Source of the DNA: CAIWTU01 sp035686205
GTDB taxonomy: Bacteria > Desulfobacterota > Desulfuromonadia > Geobacterales > Geobacteraceae
Reading direction: 5' to 3'
Length of the DNA: 64,000 nt
Assembly: GCA_035686205.1 (NCBI GenBank)
Contig: DASRZQ010000161.1
Coordinates: 1 to 64,000 of the forward strand
The translations under genes were made by a program, and so were the position numbers. Shown here in pieces: positions 52,977-61,530 of the stretch; positions within the stretch are counted from its first letter, which is position 1; every line of letters begins with the position of its first letter. The notes beneath the pieces were generated by a model. That model made no database searches. It saw nothing but the letters and a program-made list of their open reading frames with translations, and was not told where the DNA came from.

Positions 52977-53452
52977 ATTTCCCCTCCAACATCCCGACCC
53001 GATTGCCAAAAGTTCAGATACATGAAAAAATCCCCGACACTGGCGATTCGGCGCGGTGCAACGTTTCAGGATTATTCTTCCGATCCTCAAGGCAGTGAAA
53101 GATTTTGCTTTTTAATTCTCCTGAACGGAGATATCAACGACATGCCGTCTATTAATTTCAGAGACGAAAAAAGCCGCCTGATAAGCACTAAGCTGATCAA
53201 AGCGGCCTGTTTGTTGCCTTTCTGATTCATGACAGAAACTCATTCGTCCCCCATCGTGAATGCAAAACTCATACTTTAGTATCTATTTTGGTCAAAATAC
53301 TCTCACGAACCCTCAAAGTCAAGAATTTACAAATTTTCAAAGCCATCAATCAGAATAAAAAATCAAAAAATATTTTTAATATGGATAAAAGCGATTCAAA
53401 TGAAACATCACGGAACAAGGAAGAGATTTTGTCAATCCGAGTTAATGCCGGG
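52977..53452. other. 476-base intergenic region
   Basis: Contains a terminator for the downstream-pointing CruF-like gene at 53167-53207. A plus-strand open frame at 53288-53515 overlaps the CruF stop and has no supporting features; not called. Confidence 0.5.
53167..53207 (-). terminator. rho-independent terminator after the CruF-like gene
   Basis: On the minus strand GCCGC...TGAT-AGC-loop-GCT-ATCA...GCGGC, then TTTTTT (plus-strand A 53167-53172). Long two-part stem. Confidence 0.85.
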
Positions 53453-54325
53453 TTACGATTGAAGCTTTATTCCGGAAACCGGAGAATGCGGGAAATCACT
53501 CAAATGTTCCGATAGCTCCTCCCTTGCATACCGGTTCGCCCTCCGCTTCAGAAGCACCACCGAAATTGAAATGGGAAGAATAAAGATTAGTAACCCCGTC
53601 AAGGCCAGTAATTTCTCCCCGATCATATACGTAATGGTCAGATTGAAAACCAGTACCGACAGGTAAAGGAATGGTCCGAGAAGCGATCTGAAAGGAAGTT
53701 TTTTCATTCCGGAAGGGATCCTCGACTTCCGTCCGACCACGGTATCAATTATCTGCACCGCCAGCACAAGGGCGGCGCTTACCAGCCACCAGCCCAGGTA
53801 ATTGGACAAGGGCACTCCGAAATGCACTCCCGCTTCCCTGTATCCGTATATCTGGCCGAGAAACCACCTGTGTCCCTGCAGCGCAACCGGGTCCACAACA
53901 ATATCAAGAAACACCTGAAGCAATGATCCCAGAAATAATACTGACAGCGACTTGCGGATACGCCGCGTTTCCAGCGTCATGAAGTCCCATCGCCAGGTTT
54001 TTATCGGCGACACGACAAGAAGAGCCGTGGTGTAGCTGCAATAGGCCATAAAAACATATGAGAGCGAATCGAAAAACGGCACCCCGGCGACAAAGAGTTC
54101 CTTTTGCCTGGTGGTTTCGGTATAGTAATACCACCCATAAGGAAAACCGTTATGGACTGAACTGTATTCCGACACAAAAGCGATAAGGTAGCCGATAACG
54201 GTGAATATAACGGTTTTACGCCATCCGAGATGCAGGATGGCCGTAACCAGGTACACAGCAAGGAACGCAAACACGTAAGGTCGCATCGTTACGGTACCCG
54301 CAAGCAAGCGCAAAAATTCACTCAT
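53453..54325 (-). CDS. cruF: carotenoid-biosynthesis protein (CruF / DUF422 family)
   Basis: A 290-residue membrane protein with seven to eight hydrophobic helices and the DUF422 landmarks FVSEYSSVHNGFPYGWYYYT, GVPFFDSLSYVFMAY, LQVFLDIVVDPVAL and GYREAGVHFGVPLSNYLGWW. Characterised members hydrate the psi end of acyclic carotenoids (bacterioruberin and cyanobacterial C-1',2' hydratases); other carotenoid genes are not seen here. Symbol tentative. A terminator separates it from the MCE operon upstream. Confidence 0.85.
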   Translation of the reverse strand: MSEFLRLLAGTVTMRPYVFAFLAVYLVTAILHLGWRKTVIFTVIGYLIAFVSEYSSVHNGFPYGWYYYTETTRQKELFVAGVPFFDSLSYVFMAYCSYTTALLVVSPIKTWRWDFMTLETRRIRKSLSVLFLGSLLQVFLDIVVDPVALQGHRWFLGQIYGYREAGVHFGVPLSNYLGWWLVSAALVLAVQIIDTVVGRKSRIPSGMKKLPFRSLLGPFLYLSVLVFNLTITYMIGEKLLALTGLLIFILPISISVVLLKRRANRYAREELSEHLSDFPHSPVSGIKLQS

Positions 54326-54338
54326 GATTCCCCCCTGT

Positions 54339-54368
54339 AAAAAAATGGCGCGACTTTCGCCGCGCCAT
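54339..54368 (-). terminator. rho-independent terminator after the second MCE operon
   Basis: Minus strand ATGGCGCG-8-base loop-CGCGCCAT followed by seven T (plus-strand A 54339-54345). It ends the WP-repeat/mlaE/MCE transcript. Confidence 0.88.
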
Positions 54369-54415
54369 CGGATCCGGCCCGAAACCTCAAGAACTTGTCC
54401 TGCTTCACTCCATGA

Positions 54416-55444
54416 CTAGAACAGGGTCCCGACAACACTGCCGAGAACCGATATCGGTCCGGTGTCACCCAGTCCCTCAACGGCTTTTTCAGTTTTCTTG
54501 AGGGTTGCGGTTGCGTCATAATATAATTTGTCGTCGTTGACAAGTTTGCCGAGAGTTCCCTGGCCGCTGTTTATTTTCTGCGTAATTTCTTTTACATTCT
54601 TTGTGGCATCCTTGAATTCGCCATAAAGTGAATCGTCGTTGATCAGCTTGCCGACCGTTCCTTGCCCTTTGTTTATCTTGCCGGTAATGTCCTTGAAATC
54701 CTTCATGGCGACTTTCGCGTCATTGTAAAAGGCATCGTCATTTACCAGTTTGCCGATGGTGCCTTCGCCGCGGTTGATTTTCCCGGTTATGCTTTTCAGG
54801 TTTGCCGTGACCTCGTTGGTATTGTTGTAAAGCCTCTTGTCATTTAGCAGCATGGCCAATGAGCCTTCACCCCTGTCGAACTTCGCCGTGATGCTGTCCA
54901 GGTTGGCGACAGTGTTGCGCAGATTCGCACGGTTTTCATCCAGTATCGTGGATATTTTTCCTATTACCTCATTCTGGTTTTTATTAAGGTCCGTTATCAA
55001 AACTTTTGCATCTTTTGTCAGATCACCCACATTTTCAACGATTTGATCAATATTCGCGGTTTCTTTTCCCTTGACCACACCACCGGACGGGAGCAGCGCG
55101 GCCCCCGGAGAGCCGAAAGAAAGTCCGAGGAACTGCCCCCCCAGAAGACTGTTCATTCTTATGCTGGCAAGCGTATCGGTTTTGATCGCGGTGCCCTTCT
55201 TTACCTCGAAGTTAATCTCGACCTTATTTTCCAACACTTTTATATCGTCTATTTTACCCACATCTACACCTGCAAGACGCACGGAGTCACCTATTTTCAG
55301 ACCGGTAATGGACGACAGATATGTCTTGTAAGTAATCTTTTTTTCAAAGGGATTCCATTTCTCTCCCAGCTCCATCATTACAGCAAAGATAAGAAGGGCC
55401 AATATAAAGAAGAACCCCACCTTTTTTTCAGCTGAAAAAGCCAT
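54416..55444 (-). CDS. MCE-domain lipid-transport protein (MlaD family), second system
   Basis: A 342-residue protein: N-terminal transmembrane helix (about 8-25), MCE domain (YLSSITGLKIGDSVRLAGVDVG, ASIRMNSLLGGQFLGLSFG), then a tail with four near-regular repeats of the form (R/K)GxGTxGKLxNDDxxYxx...I(T/K)xKIN. The tail parallels the first mlaD but is more regular. It follows mlaE by 72 bases. As part of an MCE ring it would carry lipid across the periplasm. Confidence 0.92.
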   Translation of the reverse strand: MAFSAEKKVGFFFILALLIFAVMMELGEKWNPFEKKITYKTYLSSITGLKIGDSVRLAGVDVGKIDDIKVLENKVEINFEVKKGTAIKTDTLASIRMNSLLGGQFLGLSFGSPGAALLPSGGVVKGKETANIDQIVENVGDLTKDAKVLITDLNKNQNEVIGKISTILDENRANLRNTVANLDSITAKFDRGEGSLAMLLNDKRLYNNTNEVTANLKSITGKINRGEGTIGKLVNDDAFYNDAKVAMKDFKDITGKINKGQGTVGKLINDDSLYGEFKDATKNVKEITQKINSGQGTLGKLVNDDKLYYDATATLKKTEKAVEGLGDTGPISVLGSVVGTLF

Positions 55445-55516
55445 TTGCTTGCCTCCTGTCAGAATTGCATAAACCTTTTACCGTCAAGGCCTTGAAGCAG
55501 CGGTAACGAATTTGAT

Positions 55517-56293
55517 CTACATCAGAATTCTCGTCAATAAATAGTCCGCGGCAAGAATCATCATGAAAGAGAAAACGACGGACCTGGTTGTCGATTTCCC
55601 GATGCCTCTGGCCCCTCCTGATGTGCTGAAGCCGACGTAACATGACACCTGCGCGATAATACCGCCGAAGACCGTGGCCTTTATCAGTCCGTTTCCGATT
55701 TCCTTCAGCTTGAGAGCGGTCTTCAGGCTGTCATAATATGTTGAATAGGAAATGAAAATCTTGGGATGAAGATGACTTATAAGGCCGCCTCCGACCATTC
55801 CGATCATGTTCGCGTAAATTACCAGGGCGGGAAGGCAGACAAGACAGGCAATGAACCGGGGCATCGAAAGATAGCGGACCGGACTTATGTCCAGAGTTTT
55901 AAGGGCATCTATTTCCTCATATACCTTCATAACTCCGATTTCGGCCGCCATCGCCGATCCGACGCGTCCAGCCACCAGGAAGCTGGTCATAACAGGTCCC
56001 AGTTCCCTGACCATCGAGAGTCCCACTATCGCGCCTATGATGTCCTGCGTCCCGTATTTTTGGAGCTCGGCCCCGGTCTGGAGAGCCAGGACCATGCCGA
56101 CGAAAAATGCCATGACTGTAGCTATCGGCAGCGTTTCATAACCTATGATAGCCATCTGGGCAAATATGCTTTGAAGATTCCTCGGGGCTTCCCGGAAGAA
56201 ATACACCGTCTGCCAAAGGAGCTTAAGCATCTCCCCTACAATCTGAACAAAGTCCAGCAGTTTTTTGCCTGTTTTTTCCAGAGAACCGCTCAC
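55517..56293 (-). CDS. MlaE-family ABC permease, second system
   Basis: A 258-residue permease with MlaE signatures: FFVGMVLALQTGAELQKYG, MVRELGPVMTSFLVAGRVGSAMAAEIGVMKVYEEIDALKTL and CYVGFSTSGGARGIGKSTTRSVVFSFMMILAADYLLTRIL. Its start overlaps the stop of the upstream WP-repeat gene by 4 bases. No ATPase gene is in this operon, so it may use the MlaF of the first system or one outside the window. Confidence 0.93.
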   Translation of the reverse strand: MSGSLEKTGKKLLDFVQIVGEMLKLLWQTVYFFREAPRNLQSIFAQMAIIGYETLPIATVMAFFVGMVLALQTGAELQKYGTQDIIGAIVGLSMVRELGPVMTSFLVAGRVGSAMAAEIGVMKVYEEIDALKTLDISPVRYLSMPRFIACLVCLPALVIYANMIGMVGGGLISHLHPKIFISYSTYYDSLKTALKLKEIGNGLIKATVFGGIIAQVSCYVGFSTSGGARGIGKSTTRSVVFSFMMILAADYLLTRILM

Positions 56294-57795
56294 TTTTTGC
56301 TCCTCGAATCATTCTGTCCGCTACCGGCGCCTTCCGTCGACTGCTCCCCCCAGTTTATTCCGAACGGCAACCAGAGAATACTGAATTTCTTGCGGGTATC
56401 GTGCCTCTGGTAGCGGAACAATCCTTTCAAGAATTTGAAATCTCTTTCCTGCTTTTCCGACCGGTATGATATCAACGGAAAAAGCTCATAGGTCAAATCC
56501 CCTTTGCGATACTCGTGCCAATAGAGGTTCCAGAGAAATGACACGGCTGATTCGTCATCATTCCATTTCTGGACGTAGACGCGCCAGAGCGGCGCCCAGC
56601 ACTTGTCGATGCCTTCTCTGTCCACGATAGGCTCAAGGGGCGCCGGAAAAGAAAAGCTCTTTATGCCTGTGTAGTCTTTTTTGTAAAGAAACAACGGCCA
56701 CAAGGCAACCTTGTGCCTGTTTTTTCCGTCTGCGTTCCAGGTTTCCCTGTTGTCCGAAAACAGAAAATAGAGAATTCTGTCCCTTTCCTGGCTGAAGCTT
56801 TCGGAAGCAAGATTCTCATGGCTGTATAAAGGCCACATATACCAGTACTTCACGCTTTCCTTGCGTTTGTCTTCGCTGTAAAAGGGAATATACCGGTTAA
56901 GGGCCCTGTCTTCTCCCTTCACGGTGACAAAGAACGGCCAGAAATAATCCCATTCCTCGCTTTTTTTTGCGCTGTCGACGGTATGGCCGAAGAATGGCCA
57001 CAAATAGTGATGCTCAACCCGCTTTGGAGAGTCGATCGAGACATAAAAGGGAAAGACCAGTAACTTCTTCGTCGGGTTATCGGTATCCAGACCCGTGTTT
57101 TCGTCAAAAAAAACAGGCCACAGGGCGAAGCGCTTTTTGTAGACGCCCTCTTTCGCCGACTGGCCGTAAAGGGGCCAAACCTGAAAACCGCTTTCTTTCT
57201 CACCTTCAATGGTCGATACAATCGGATAAAGATAATTGCGGGTTGTTGTCCCTTTTTTGACAGTTCTGCTGTAAAACGGGAACATCACATAGTGATATTC
57301 ATCCTTCCAGAATCTCTCGTACAGATCACCGTAGAAAGGAAATACTGACAGGTAAGGCCCGTATTTGGCGGAGGTTCCCTGGATATAGAAAGGGAAAAGC
57401 ATATTGTCTTTCTTTTCCTGTTCCCCCTCTTTTCTGAAAACATTATTCTGGTAGAGCTGCAGGACCTGGATTCTTTCCACATCCTCGGATTTCTCCGAAG
57501 AAGCAAGCGGATACAGATACGTAGTGCTTGAAATCCCTTCACTCTCATTTGTGGTTTTGTAAAACAGAGGACGTACGGCCAGGTCTTTCTCTTTGCCGCG
57601 CTGCTGCAGTTTAAATAACGGACCTAGTATGGAGAGATTGCTGTACCCCTCCTTCGGGCTTTCTCGATAGTCGATGACAGGCCACAGGGTGAAAATCGTG
57701 CCTTCCTCTCGCTTATCGGGGATGTCGGCGGCAAATAATTGAGAAGTCCCTGCTATCAGGATCAGAAGGAAAGCCGTGATAGCTTTAGCTGGCAT
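56290..57795 (-). CDS. unrecognised exported WP(F/L)(F/Y)-repeat protein, first gene of second MCE operon
   Basis: A 501-residue protein with signal peptide (MPAKAITAFLLILIAGTSQLFAAD). The whole mature part is built of about 20 copies of a short motif of the form hydrophobic-x-(W/F/Y)-P-(F/L/V/I)-(F/Y), e.g. TLWPVIDYR, MLFPFYIQG, SVFPFYGDL, ALWPVFFDE, YLWPFFGHT, YFWPFFVTV, YMWPLYSHE. They are spaced roughly 20-25 residues apart, with charged loops rich in K, E and R between. This suggests repeated beta hairpins on the periplasmic side or in the outer membrane. The stop overlaps the mlaE start. I recognise no named family; the operon suggests an envelope lipid role. Confidence 0.78.
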   Translation of the reverse strand: MPAKAITAFLLILIAGTSQLFAADIPDKREEGTIFTLWPVIDYRESPKEGYSNLSILGPLFKLQQRGKEKDLAVRPLFYKTTNESEGISSTTYLYPLASSEKSEDVERIQVLQLYQNNVFRKEGEQEKKDNMLFPFYIQGTSAKYGPYLSVFPFYGDLYERFWKDEYHYVMFPFYSRTVKKGTTTRNYLYPIVSTIEGEKESGFQVWPLYGQSAKEGVYKKRFALWPVFFDENTGLDTDNPTKKLLVFPFYVSIDSPKRVEHHYLWPFFGHTVDSAKKSEEWDYFWPFFVTVKGEDRALNRYIPFYSEDKRKESVKYWYMWPLYSHENLASESFSQERDRILYFLFSDNRETWNADGKNRHKVALWPLFLYKKDYTGIKSFSFPAPLEPIVDREGIDKCWAPLWRVYVQKWNDDESAVSFLWNLYWHEYRKGDLTYELFPLISYRSEKQERDFKFLKGLFRYQRHDTRKKFSILWLPFGINWGEQSTEGAGSGQNDSRSKK

Positions 57796-57923
57796 AATGG
57801 ATGATCCTTCAGGTCAAAAAAATCGGAGAACAATTATTTCTCTCGAACAGCAATTAAGTCAATAACTAATTCAAAAAAAACAAACATCGTCAAGCCGATT
57901 ATTAAAAATACAATAATTTAAGT

Positions 57924-58451
57924 TCAATAATTCCGGTCGGCATAATCGACCCACCCGCCGGCAAGAACCAGGGCCTTGTCAAAAGGCGACAGGTCAAATT
58001 TGAACTTTTCCTCTCTTCCACCTCCCCTGACAACTATATCCTGACTTTCGACATCCAGATCAATCACGGCATCACCGCATTCCGCGAAGCGGAAGATATT
58101 GTCTATCTGGTCCCTGGGAAACTCGATTGCCGCCATTCCGCAATTGAACATGTTCTGGCGGAATATCCGGGCAAAGGACTCGGCAATGACCGCAGTAATC
58201 CCGTTCACCTCGAAAACCCACGGTGCATGTTCGCGGGACGATCCGCAGCCGAAGTTCGCACGCGTCACCACTACCCTGGCTGTTTTCGTCTTGTCGCTTC
58301 CGGGATCAAAGCCGGGCAGCTTGAGATCTTCCAGGATATAAGGCTTTAAATCTTCTTTTGTTATTTCCGTGAGATAACGCGCAGGAATAATTTCGTCGGT
58401 ATTGATATCATCGCGGTCAAGAAACAGGACCGGTCCGCCAAAGCTTTTCAT
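57924..58451 (-). CDS. leuD: 3-isopropylmalate dehydratase, small subunit
   Basis: A 175-residue small subunit of the two-subunit archaeal-type isomerase. Landmarks FLDRDDINTDEIIPARYLTEI, FGCGSSREHAPWVFEVNGITAVIAESFARIFRQN. AGGAG before ATG 58451; the frame is open to 58538 but only overlaps the leuC end. It works with LeuC to turn 2-isopropylmalate into 3-isopropylmalate in leucine synthesis. The leuC stop is 46 bases upstream. Confidence 0.93.
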   Translation of the reverse strand: MKSFGGPVLFLDRDDINTDEIIPARYLTEITKEDLKPYILEDLKLPGFDPGSDKTKTARVVVTRANFGCGSSREHAPWVFEVNGITAVIAESFARIFRQNMFNCGMAAIEFPRDQIDNIFRFAECGDAVIDLDVESQDIVVRGGGREEKFKFDLSPFDKALVLAGGWVDYADRNY

Positions 58452-58497
58452 ATGAAAACTCCTGTAATTTAAAATAAACCCTTTCGAAAAGGCTTCT

Positions 58498-59784
58498 TTA
58501 TTTGAGATATTTCCTCGGGTCCGCGATCTTGCCTTCAATGGCCGTTGCCGCGCTGCACGCGGGAGACATCAGATGGACCATGCCTCCCTTGCCCATTCTA
58601 CCCCTGAAGTTTCTGTTGGTTGTCGCAGCGCAGATTTCCCCTTCGGCCAGAACACCCGTGCTCATTCCCAGGCATGCGCCGCATGTTGGGTTCGTAACGC
58701 AGAAACCCGCCTCCATGAAAATGTCCATTATCCCCTCTTTCATTGCATCGCTGAACACTTTCGGAGTTGCGGGAGACAATATGCCCCTCACATTGGGCGA
58801 TATTTTCCTCCCTTTCAGGATTTCAGCCGCTATCCTGAGGTCTTCAAGCCTTCCATTGGTGCACGACCCGATATACACCTGATCAACCGGCGTCCCTTCC
58901 ATTTCGGTGACGGGTTTTACCATATCCGGCTTGTAACCGTATGTAACCAGCGGGACCAGGCCCGAAACGTCAAATTCGAGGACCTTTTCATAAACGGCAT
59001 CGTCATCCGAGCGCCATTTACCGAAATCTTCAAGGGCCGCCGCTTTCGAAACATATTCATTCCCGATAAACGGCCAGAGGTAATCGACCGTAACCTGGTC
59101 GGGCATGCATATCCCCGACGTGCCGCCTGCTTCGATTGCCATATTGCTGAGCGTCATTCTCGAATCCATTGTCATTGCTTCAACAACCGGACCGCGAAAC
59201 TCAAGGACGCAATCGGTGGCCCCGTTTACCCCAAGCTGGCCTATGACAAATAGAATGATATCTTTAGCGTAAACACCTTTGGGAATGGTACCGTTCAGGT
59301 TAATTCTAATGGTTTTCGGTGCCCTGAAAGCACATACGCCTTTCAGAATTCCGACTTCGAGGTCCGTTGTTCCGACACCTGCCGCAAAGGCGCCAAAAGC
59401 GCCATGGGTACAGGTATGCGAATCACCCATGATTACCGTATATCCCGGTCTGATGAAACCCTTTTCCGGAAATAGGGCATGGCACACCCCGTTCGCGCCG
59501 ACATCGAAAAAATCCTTTATATCATGGCGCCGAGCCCAATCCCTGAGGATTTTGGCCTGGGTTGCGGTTTTACTGTCCTTGCTGGGAGTAACATGGTCTA
59601 TAACGGCCTTTATCTTCGTCTTGTCAAATACCCTGTCCTTGCCCCGGGACATGAGGTCGGCAATTGCAATCGGCGTTGTTATTTCATGGCACATTACCAC
59701 ATCTATTCGAAGAACCTTGGACCCCGGGAAGGGTTCATCAATAAGATGGTTCTCAAAAATTTTCTCGGCTGTTGTCTTTCCCAT
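58498..59784 (-). CDS. leuC: 3-isopropylmalate dehydratase, large subunit
   Basis: A 428-residue aconitase-family protein. [4Fe-4S] cysteines are in YIGSCTNGR and NPTCGAC; other landmarks are MGKTTAEKIF, GDSHTCTHGAFGAFAAGVGTTD and RNFRGRMGKGG. The archaeal/HACN-like type, encoded just before leuD. The ATG at 59784 is chosen; ATG 59796 is an alternative. Homoaconitase is a possible alternative function, but leuA nearby favours leucine synthesis. Confidence 0.93.
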   Translation of the reverse strand: MGKTTAEKIFENHLIDEPFPGSKVLRIDVVMCHEITTPIAIADLMSRGKDRVFDKTKIKAVIDHVTPSKDSKTATQAKILRDWARRHDIKDFFDVGANGVCHALFPEKGFIRPGYTVIMGDSHTCTHGAFGAFAAGVGTTDLEVGILKGVCAFRAPKTIRINLNGTIPKGVYAKDIILFVIGQLGVNGATDCVLEFRGPVVEAMTMDSRMTLSNMAIEAGGTSGICMPDQVTVDYLWPFIGNEYVSKAAALEDFGKWRSDDDAVYEKVLEFDVSGLVPLVTYGYKPDMVKPVTEMEGTPVDQVYIGSCTNGRLEDLRIAAEILKGRKISPNVRGILSPATPKVFSDAMKEGIMDIFMEAGFCVTNPTCGACLGMSTGVLAEGEICAATTNRNFRGRMGKGGMVHLMSPACSAATAIEGKIADPRKYLK

Positions 59785-59997
59785 TAAACTTATCATCCTT
59801 TCTTCAAAGTAATTTCCTGCGATTCCGTAATCTTATTCCATACATGCCGTGCCACGGCATCCAGTGATTTCAAATAGCTTTATACTGTAAACAAATCAAT
59901 TCAATAAAGCAAATGGTATTATTGAACTATTGTAATATTTGCCAGGACATACGATTAGTGATATCATTACCCACTTTTTCAGGGAAGGGAAAAATAT

Positions 59998-61026
59998 ATG
60001 GAAATATCCTTTTCTCGAACAAATGGCGAGATAGATGAACTTATTGAGAGCCTGCTTGAACGGGCCGGCGATATTCATCATCCCGCAATTATACGAGAAA
60101 TAATAATATCCGCGCTTAAGGCAGGACAGGAGACGGATTACCTGGCGGACCTCAAACTGTTCAATAACACCATGAAAGAAATGCGTTATACGAGCAAAGT
60201 ATTCGCTCCATACAGGAACAGGAAGAAAGTGAGTATTTTCGGATCGGCAAGAACACAGCCCGAAGAACCGATATACCAGAAATGCGTCAGATTCGGCAAA
60301 TTGCTGGCTGAAAAAAATTTCATGATAATTACCGGCGGCGGCGGCGGAATAATGGAAGCGGGGAATGAAGGCGCCGGCAGTAAAAACTCTTTTGCCGTGA
60401 ACATCCGGCTTCCTTATGAGCAGCAGCCCAATCGTTTCATGGTCGAAAATCCCAGGCTGATTACGTACAAATATTTCTTCACGCGAAAAGTCGCCTTCGT
60501 CAAGGAATCCGACGCTATCGCCGTGTTCCCGGGCGGTTTCGGCACAATGGATGAAGCCATGGAAGTGTTCACCCTCATCCAGACCGGCAAGACGTCCCCG
60601 AAGCCGCTTGTCCTGGTCGACGACAGTGACGGCTACTGGAAACGCTGGTTTGAATTCATAAAATCCTGCATGCTCGGTAAAGGCTTCATTTCCGGTGAAG
60701 ATTTCTCTATTTTCACCATTACCCAGAATGAAGAGGAAGCAGTAAAAGTTATCCAGAATTTTTACAGGAACTACCATTCCATGCGTTTCATAAACGGACT
60801 GATTGTCATAAGGCTCAACAAAGAGCTCTCGGACAGCAATATCCTTGAACTGGAAAACGAATTCCCCGAGATCATTATTCCCGGGACGCGGATCATCAGG
60901 GGCATCCCCCTTCCCGAAGAGGCCGACGAACCCGACTTATTGCATCTGAATCGCATAATGCTTCATTTCAATCATCAGCATTTCGGCCTTTTTATGGCTT
61001 TCATAAGAAAATTGAACGAATTTTGA
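59998..61026 (+). CDS. LOG-family (TIGR00730-like) nucleotide-processing protein
   Basis: A 342-residue protein. The LOG domain (about 75-250) has SIFGSARTQPEEPIY, ITGGGGGIMEAGNEGA and the catalytic VFPGGFGTMDEAMEV; this family includes cytokinin riboside 5'-monophosphate phosphoribohydrolases. It has an extra ~70-residue N-terminus and ~90-residue C-terminus compared with the short forms. The real substrate is unknown. Divergent from leuC. Confidence 0.87.
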   Translation: MEISFSRTNGEIDELIESLLERAGDIHHPAIIREIIISALKAGQETDYLADLKLFNNTMKEMRYTSKVFAPYRNRKKVSIFGSARTQPEEPIYQKCVRFGKLLAEKNFMIITGGGGGIMEAGNEGAGSKNSFAVNIRLPYEQQPNRFMVENPRLITYKYFFTRKVAFVKESDAIAVFPGGFGTMDEAMEVFTLIQTGKTSPKPLVLVDDSDGYWKRWFEFIKSCMLGKGFISGEDFSIFTITQNEEEAVKVIQNFYRNYHSMRFINGLIVIRLNKELSDSNILELENEFPEIIIPGTRIIRGIPLPEEADEPDLLHLNRIMLHFNHQHFGLFMAFIRKLNEF

Positions 61027-61065
61027 TTTAAAGAAAAAATATTCACTTTTTATGAATTAATTATC

Positions 61066-61094
61066 TTGACATATCCATTCTTCCCTGTTACTAC
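61066..61094 (+). promoter_or_regulatory. candidate promoter of cspA with long leader
   Basis: TTGACA at 61066-61071, 17-base spacer, then TACTAC (61089-61094), a poor -10. It implies a ~158-base 5' untranslated leader, as common for cold-shock genes. Confidence 0.4.
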
Positions 61095-61258
61095 TTATTC
61101 TAAGTAAGTTTCGGAAGTTTTTGCAGACCAATGAAAGCAAGGCAAAGAATGGAAGTATCCCTTGTTGTTTTCCTGCACCAAGACTCCGGAAACTTAGATG
61201 TCAGCGTTCCGCGTAATTTCGGGACAGAAGTTCCGGAAGCAAGAAAGGGGGTAGGAAA

Positions 61259-61459
61259 ATGGCACAGGGAAAAGTAAAATGGTTTAATGACGCCAAAGGA
61301 TTCGGTTTCATCGAACAGGAAAACGGTGAAGATGTATTCGTGCACTTCTCGGCTATCGTCGCCGACGGCTTCAAGTCGCTTTCCGAAGGTGAAGCGGTTT
61401 CTTTTGATGTAGTAAACGGACCGAAAGGTCTTCAGGCCGCAAACGTCAAAAAAATCTAG
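61259..61459 (+). CDS. cspA: cold-shock protein, CspA family
   Basis: A 66-residue single cold-shock domain: AQGKVKWFNDAKGFGFIEQE contains RNP1 (KGFGFI), and DVFVHFSAI is RNP2. Complete. It binds single-stranded RNA/DNA and melts mRNA structure. The leader upstream shows a possible long-range pairing (AAGTTTCGG near 61106 with CCGGAAACTT near 61188), which would fit post-transcriptional control, and a terminator follows directly. Confidence 0.95.
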   Translation: MAQGKVKWFNDAKGFGFIEQENGEDVFVHFSAIVADGFKSLSEGEAVSFDVVNGPKGLQAANVKKI

Positions 61460-61475
61460 CTTAATTTCCCACGAA

Positions 61476-61508
61476 ATGCCCCCTGCTCTTATCAGGGGGC
61501 ATTTTTTT
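61476..61508 (+). terminator. rho-independent terminator after cspA
   Basis: ATGCCCCCTG-loop-CAGGGGGCAT followed by TTTTTTT. Confidence 0.9.
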
Positions 61509-61530
61509 GACAACCTCTTGCTCCTCAATC

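Noticed and set aside
53288..53515. 75-residue plus-strand open frame (K/N-rich)
   Set aside because: Overlaps the CruF gene end, in AT-rich spacer DNA, without a ribosome-binding site.
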